Source: Hypoxylon rubiginosum
Taxonomy: Eukaryota; Ascomycota; Sordariomycetes; Xylariales; Hypoxylaceae
Assembly: GCA_902806565.1 (NCBI GenBank)
Contig: CADCXA010000065.1
Location: 248,001 to 312,000, forward strand
Reading direction: 5' to 3'
DNA: 64,000 bases
Part shown: positions 59,105-64,000 of the stretch, piece by piece
Layout of the letters: every line of letters starts with the position of its first letter
How positions within the stretch are numbered: the first letter of the stretch is position 1
Position numbers and translations under genes: made by a program
Notes under the pieces: generated by a model
What the model was told of the DNA's origin: nothing
Seen by the model: the letters and a program-made list of their open reading frames with translations, nothing else
Databases searched by the model: none

Positions 59105-62100
59105 AAATGTCAAGTATCGAGTCGTAATTTTGGTCGCTTTTTCCCGTTGCGTTTGTCGTTGACGGTTAACCCCTTCCCCAAAACCCCCTTCTAGATTTTT
59201 CTTGCCCTGCTCTCTTTCTTCGAACAACGCGAGGTGGCAACATTGTCATCTCATTATCCAACTCCATCCTTCTTCAGCCGGAGACTGCGTGCTCTAGGGT
59301 CCAAGACGAAGCTCGATCCATGTACCCCTGTCGACGTAAAAATCCACCCAGGAGCAACCTCCGCGGGCCGAAAAGGGATCAATGCCGGAGAAGGGTGTGC
59401 ATAGCGTAGACGGTAGTAGGAAATAAAAGCTAGAGATGGGCGACGTCGTCGGTTTGCCCTGTTATACAGGCCATTTCGGAGCGGGTAGAGGCATACTTAT
59501 GCCAGGGGTGAAACGAGTGGTTAGATCATCTTGAGGCGTTTTCTGCTAGAAATTCGGTCGGATTCCGTCCATCAGTAGGTTCCGTATCCACGTATGGCTA
59601 GCCTAGCATCTGTTAGTGTAAAGGCAATCATAACACTTGATGCCAGCCTTGAGAGTTAGTATTCGTTGGTGGGTGTCGTAAGAACTGATCCGTCGACGCT
59701 GCTTTCGGATCGTTTGAATCGTGCTATCGCATTTGGCGTCTGTAGTTCTGTCACGTCTTCAAGGTATCTAGTTGTGTATTTCGGAACGACAGGTCATCGC
59801 TTGAATACGCTCTCTGTATGACAAGGCTGTCTATTACGAAGTTCCTCTACTGAGGATGTTATTTGTCAGTCTGTTGGGCGTGTCATCTAGGCCCCTTTTT
59901 CGTCAACTTTGTTGTTTCTTGCTGATCAAAAGGTAAGCTAAGGGGAGGTTTCAAACTGTCTTGTCGTTGTGTCGAAGTCGAATTAGAGATTCATTATTGA
60001 TAACTTCATCGTTGCCAAAGGTAACTTGGTGTGCGTTTCCGGAAGTGGGCTGGGCAGTAAGATATGTTGTAATGGCGGTGAGCGGTTAGGGACGCGTTCG
60101 GATTCATCATCTTCTCCCGAATAGCAAAATTCTACATCGTTGGAAGTCCTGGTTCATCTCTTCGTGGTTACTGGTTCGATAGATAGTTGAAATTCTTTTG
60201 TTCTGGACATCCTCATCGACATGCTAACAAGTGCTCGTTCCTTCGAAAAGTTTTTTTTAGCCCCTGAGACTCCGGAAGGATACAAGTGACCTCCTCTTCC
60301 CATCGGTCTACTCTGTTCGTCGTATTTTCGGGTTGCATTTCAGAATCGAATTTGGCCTTAGTTGACATGATATTCGACATTCTTACAAAGGTTGGAATGG
60401 GATATAAAGCCAAGAAAAGAGACTTGGGTAATTGATCGATTGTAATAGTTGGCTGCTCGGCCCCTGAGAGCAAAAAGGGGTCAATTGAGATCCACTGTGC
60501 AGACAAATTCAGGAGGCTAGGTGACCATTTCGTCTGTGTGTTTGCATACACCAGTCAGCTACGTGTATTGATTACGTTACATGATATTCTATTTTCTATT
60601 ATTGAGACGGGTTCGAGGTGCTAAGCTATTGTAGGTAATAAACATGAACGGGCCTCATTGCATGTTGCTATTTTCATCATACCGTATCTCCTATTGCCAG
60701 CCGCTTCGGACAGGGAACAGCCTGTCGGTAGGCTGATACTAGGTTGGATGATTGGTGGTCGAGGGTTCTCCTTTGGGTTTTGCTGCATACGCAGTGGCTG
60801 GTAATTTGACCAGTTTCTTCGTACGAGTCGATTTGCCCAGTTAGACCAAAAGGGAACATAGCGAAATAGGAAGGTATGTATCCAATACTTCCTGGCCAGG
60901 GCCCTGTTGAAAGGAGCCTTACGAGATCTTGGTTTGGGGTGGACCCGAGGACTCGAATCCATGTGCCGATGGTTGTAATCAAGACGATGTCGCAAGTAGG
61001 TAACACTGGTAAGGAGACAAGGTATGGAGAGTATCGTTGCTAGCTAGATCTCTCGGCTGCACCCTCACCATGCAGGGTTCTCCAGAAGCCTCGTGCCGAG
61101 TGGAATCGTCCCTCTTAGCCAACAGGCTAACATATTTAGGTAGTTAGGCGACGGGAAGACTGCACATGTCTAAAATAGTCGCCGCAAAATGTACTAGTTG
61201 GACCTCTTCTCAGTACTAGGTCGTGGCAACCCAGTCCTGATTAGCGGAATGAGGTATACATATGTATATATAAGAAGAGATAGTAGAAACGTCTCCTCAA
61301 TAAATGCCTACCTACTAACGCCTAGATAACCTCAAATTTCGGTGAGCGCAACGCCGAGGCCATTGCTTGCTAGCACGCAAAGGAGCCAAGCATACCCTTT
61401 GCTTTGATGAGTCTGTGAGCAACTCTTATCAGGTCATCTCTACAGAAAATTGTTAGCCCAAGCTTCGAATTGTGCAGCCTTCTTCTTGTTTGGATCACGA
61501 TCTGAGAACAGAGTCAATACTAGGGGGCTTGCTAAGATGGCTCTTGTTGTGTGTGTGTACATCCCGGGGGGTTACGTTCAATTGATCTCGGACTGGGATG
61601 GAGTTTGTGGTTAGGTGTATATGCAAGTGATAGAAGCGGAATGTCACAGTGCGGACTTTACAGGGGAAAAAAATCTCCTAAACTACAATTTTTTCTCAAA
61701 GTACTCTTGTATCCATAAGAGGTAGCAGCGGAACTGTATCTAACCCCTTTAGACCTGGCGAATCACGTATGGTCGTAGATCACCGCACGGGCCATTATAG
61801 CAAGACGAATCCATGACCCCCTATCCGGAGATCCCCCCTTCAACCCAACCTCTCGGGAGCGGTTTTTCCGCTCTGACTTCTTCTCCATTGGCAACCTTAA
61901 TGTCGGTGGCTGAGAAGAAGAAGAAAATCAGTTACACGATCTGTATCTTTGACACTCCTAAACGGCGATCAGCGACCAAGGGTATGAAGCAAAAGAGGGC
62001 CAAGGTGCAGGAAAAAAATGTCCGTCCGTTAATTGTTGAGAAAATGACACGTTGCTACCACCACTCCTACTTCCCCCATAGTCTGGTCTGTTAAGACTGA

Positions 62101-62178
62101 CTACTCACATTTTGGGGAGAGGACCTAGGTATGTCTGTCCATAGTAATAGTCCGTGGTCATATGTGCGCGTCTGTGGC

Positions 62179-62207
62179 TTTTTTTTCTTTTCTTTTCTTT
62201 TCTTTTC
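62179..62207. repeat. (TTTTC)n repeat
   Basis: Four TTTTC units preceded by a T run. Confidence 0.8.
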
Positions 62208-62553
62208 TAATTACTAGCACTAGCCTCTAGCCAAAGCAGGGTTTCCGAAAGAAAGGGCTTTGCGAAGGAATGCTAGAGAGGATGGATGTATCACGGACCG
62301 GAAGAAAAAACCGGTAGTCGGCATTGTCCTTGCGCATCTTTTTTCTCGCATAATGAAACAGGAAATCTTGCAGCAGGCAATGTGTCAAAGCCCATAAATG
62401 CTATGTCGAGATTGTTTTCTCTTATTTCGGGTTGGGTAACCATCTCACGAAAGCTTTCGGAGCTGTGCGACATGTCTCCCACAGCTATTTCGATAAAAGG
62501 TCTGTCCACAAACAACGTTGGGGTTCGCTACCAGAAGAGCCAGAGCAAGTATG

Positions 62554-62586
62554 GATGGGCGCTGCCGCTGCTGCTGCTGCTGCTCC
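62554..62586. repeat. (GCT)n trinucleotide repeat
   Basis: GCTGCCGCTGCTGCTGCTG, continuing to 62586, an almost pure GCT run that inflates the overlapping short frames. Confidence 0.8.
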
Positions 62587-64000
62587 GTTTTGGGACGGGA
62601 CGGGATGTAGAGGCTGGGGCCTCCATTACCAGTTTGGGCCCTTTTCTAACTTTGAACATCGTACGTACCATTACTGGCGTCCAATGTCTTGCCGCATTCG
62701 GTTTCGTGGGCCCGTGTGTGGTGCATGAAGCCTGCATTGCGTCTTAGGCCGATGTCGTTATGGTATTGCGTCCTCCCCCTCTACCTTAGGTAGGTGGTTA
62801 TGATCGATGTCAGGGATAGGAGACTCGCACACATCTCGACGACGGCATGGTTGAAATTTTCCCCATTCCCCGCATCTTCGAGCCTGGCCCGGGGTCTTCA
62901 AGCCCACGCTAAGGCTGATGGAGGTCATGCTGCCTGGCCGTGATTCGGCCCTCTGCGGCCGTTGGGTGTTGTGTTACGCATCATCTGGGGGAAAAGGGGG
63001 GGCATTGTCTTGCGTCTTGCGTGCTTATCTCGCACACCCCGTGGTGGACGGACCGCTGACGACGATCAGCGAGGCATAGGCGTCTCATGCAAGTCATACA
63101 TACGTTGCTCCCGAGGGCCCTTCTCATGCCCACGTAGTAGGTAGGTAACTCGTGCGAGATATCTCTGACCTCCTCATCTAGCCGTGATATCCGTAATTGG
63201 TGAATGAGCCGAGTTAAGATAGCTGATAATGCGTACTCTGTGTTTGTTTTTCAATAGCGTCACTAATATTACCTCTCTGTTTCCCCTACCCAGTTTTCAG
63301 GGACGTTAACCCCTAGAGAGCGTGTAGTAGGCAGACCTAGGCTTCTGATTCCCGCGACGCCTCTAGCAGACTAGACTGCTGTGAACTCCACATCCCGTCC
63401 CCGAGCTGCCGCCGCGGGAAGGTAGCCTCGCAGTCTAACCGGGACATGTGGAACCCAATACTGAGGTACCCTGCAAGAGCTGGGTTGTAACAGCAAGGTC
63501 GAAGTCTGTGGCCTGCCTAGCTAGCTAGAGATGGAGCCTGCCTGCCACACGGGCATCTGTACCACGTTTTCTCTCCAATGGAAAGGGGTGTGTGGGGGGG
63601 GATTGTTCAGCAGGCTATGGACGTGCAGCTTACGGACATATACCTCGTTCTTCTCTGGTACATACATACCTAGGCCTCATCCCTTGTCAGTCAGGTAAGC
63701 TCTCGCTGTATGTAGATTACGCCTAACGACGCTCATATAATCGCGTCTCAATAGCAGAGTCCATCTTCACTCCCCTATCCCTTGCCTTCTCTCGGATACG
63801 AGTCGCCGAGGATCCTCGGACCGGGCTTAAAGCGACGACTTGGCCCGAAAGGAGAAAGACAAGACGCCCATGGCGCTTCGGCATTTTTTATTGACAGCTC
63901 CCGTCCGAGAAGTGAGAGAGATATTGGCGACGAGAGTGGTTTATACGCCCGCTGATATATGATACCTGGCCGCAGCTATGTAGACCGGGCTTCTATATAA

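Larger units (their letters stand above)
59228..64000. other. 4.8-kb region without a supported gene
   Basis: Ordinary base composition with many short frames, none with a recognisable motif, codon pattern or convincing start. It holds simple repeats (62179-62207, 62554-62585) and several TAGGTA motifs (62786-62794, 63136-63146, 63663-63672). It may be the long upstream region of a gene beyond the window, or contain non-coding RNA that I cannot see. The longest frame (62286-62747, 153 codons) depends on a CTG repeat and I do not accept it. Confidence 0.5.

Noticed and set aside
60945..60975. ACTCGAATCC resembling a tRNA B-box
   Set aside because: No A-box at the right spacing and no cloverleaf on either strand.
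62286..62747. 153-codon plus-strand frame
   Set aside because: No family, no start context, and its hydrophobic stretch is produced by the GCT repeat read as Leu codons.

Overview
The window looks like nuclear DNA of a filamentous ascomycete (Pezizomycotina, perhaps Sordariomycetes; the class is only a guess). The evidence is the set of conserved fungal housekeeping genes, short introns (mostly 52-110 nt) with GTRNGT donors and YAG acceptors, TACCTA/TAGGTA motifs scattered through intergenic DNA, and a very large A+T block that looks like the product of repeat-induced point mutation (RIP). Exon joins were worked out by hand from reading frame, splice signals and known protein ends; each multi-exon model closes in frame.

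Left arm (1-18.4 kb): a giant Csf1/BLTP-type lipid-transfer protein (+, 5' end outside or interrupted by introns), a formamidase/acetamidase (-), translation elongation factor 2 (-, four exons including an 8-nt first exon and an 18-nt last exon), and an unrecognised protein with a tandem-repeat tail (+).

Centre (about 19.09-32.88 kb): roughly 13.8 kb of almost pure A/T with no credible ORF, few CpA/TpG dinucleotides, several families of tandem repeats, and a GC-rich perfect hairpin just outside its right edge. This is the most unusual structure in the window: a RIP-degraded heterochromatic block, possibly centromeric or derived from dead transposons.

Right arm (33.3-55.6 kb): dense single-copy genes. 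Importin-beta family receptor Mtr10 (-) and snRNP protein SmE (+) are divergent. 5-formyltetrahydrofolate cyclo-ligase (-) converges on SmE. An OPT oligopeptide transporter (+) converges on a DDD-motif, fringe/GT31-like Golgi glycosyltransferase (-). A fungal SLATT two-TM protein (-) is divergent from tRNA m2,2G26 methyltransferase Trm1 (+). Trm1 is followed by a DAGK/sphingosine-kinase-fold protein (+) and a soluble ABC-F ATPase (+). These are unrelated cellular functions, not a cluster. eEF2, ABC-F and Trm1 serve translation; SmE and Mtr10 serve RNA processing and nuclear import.

Right end (55.6-64 kb): gene-poor. It holds a stop-riddled gag-like retroelement remnant, an unresolved group of minus-strand ORFs, and about 4.8 kb in which I see no supported gene. 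I found no tRNA, rRNA or CRISPR array.
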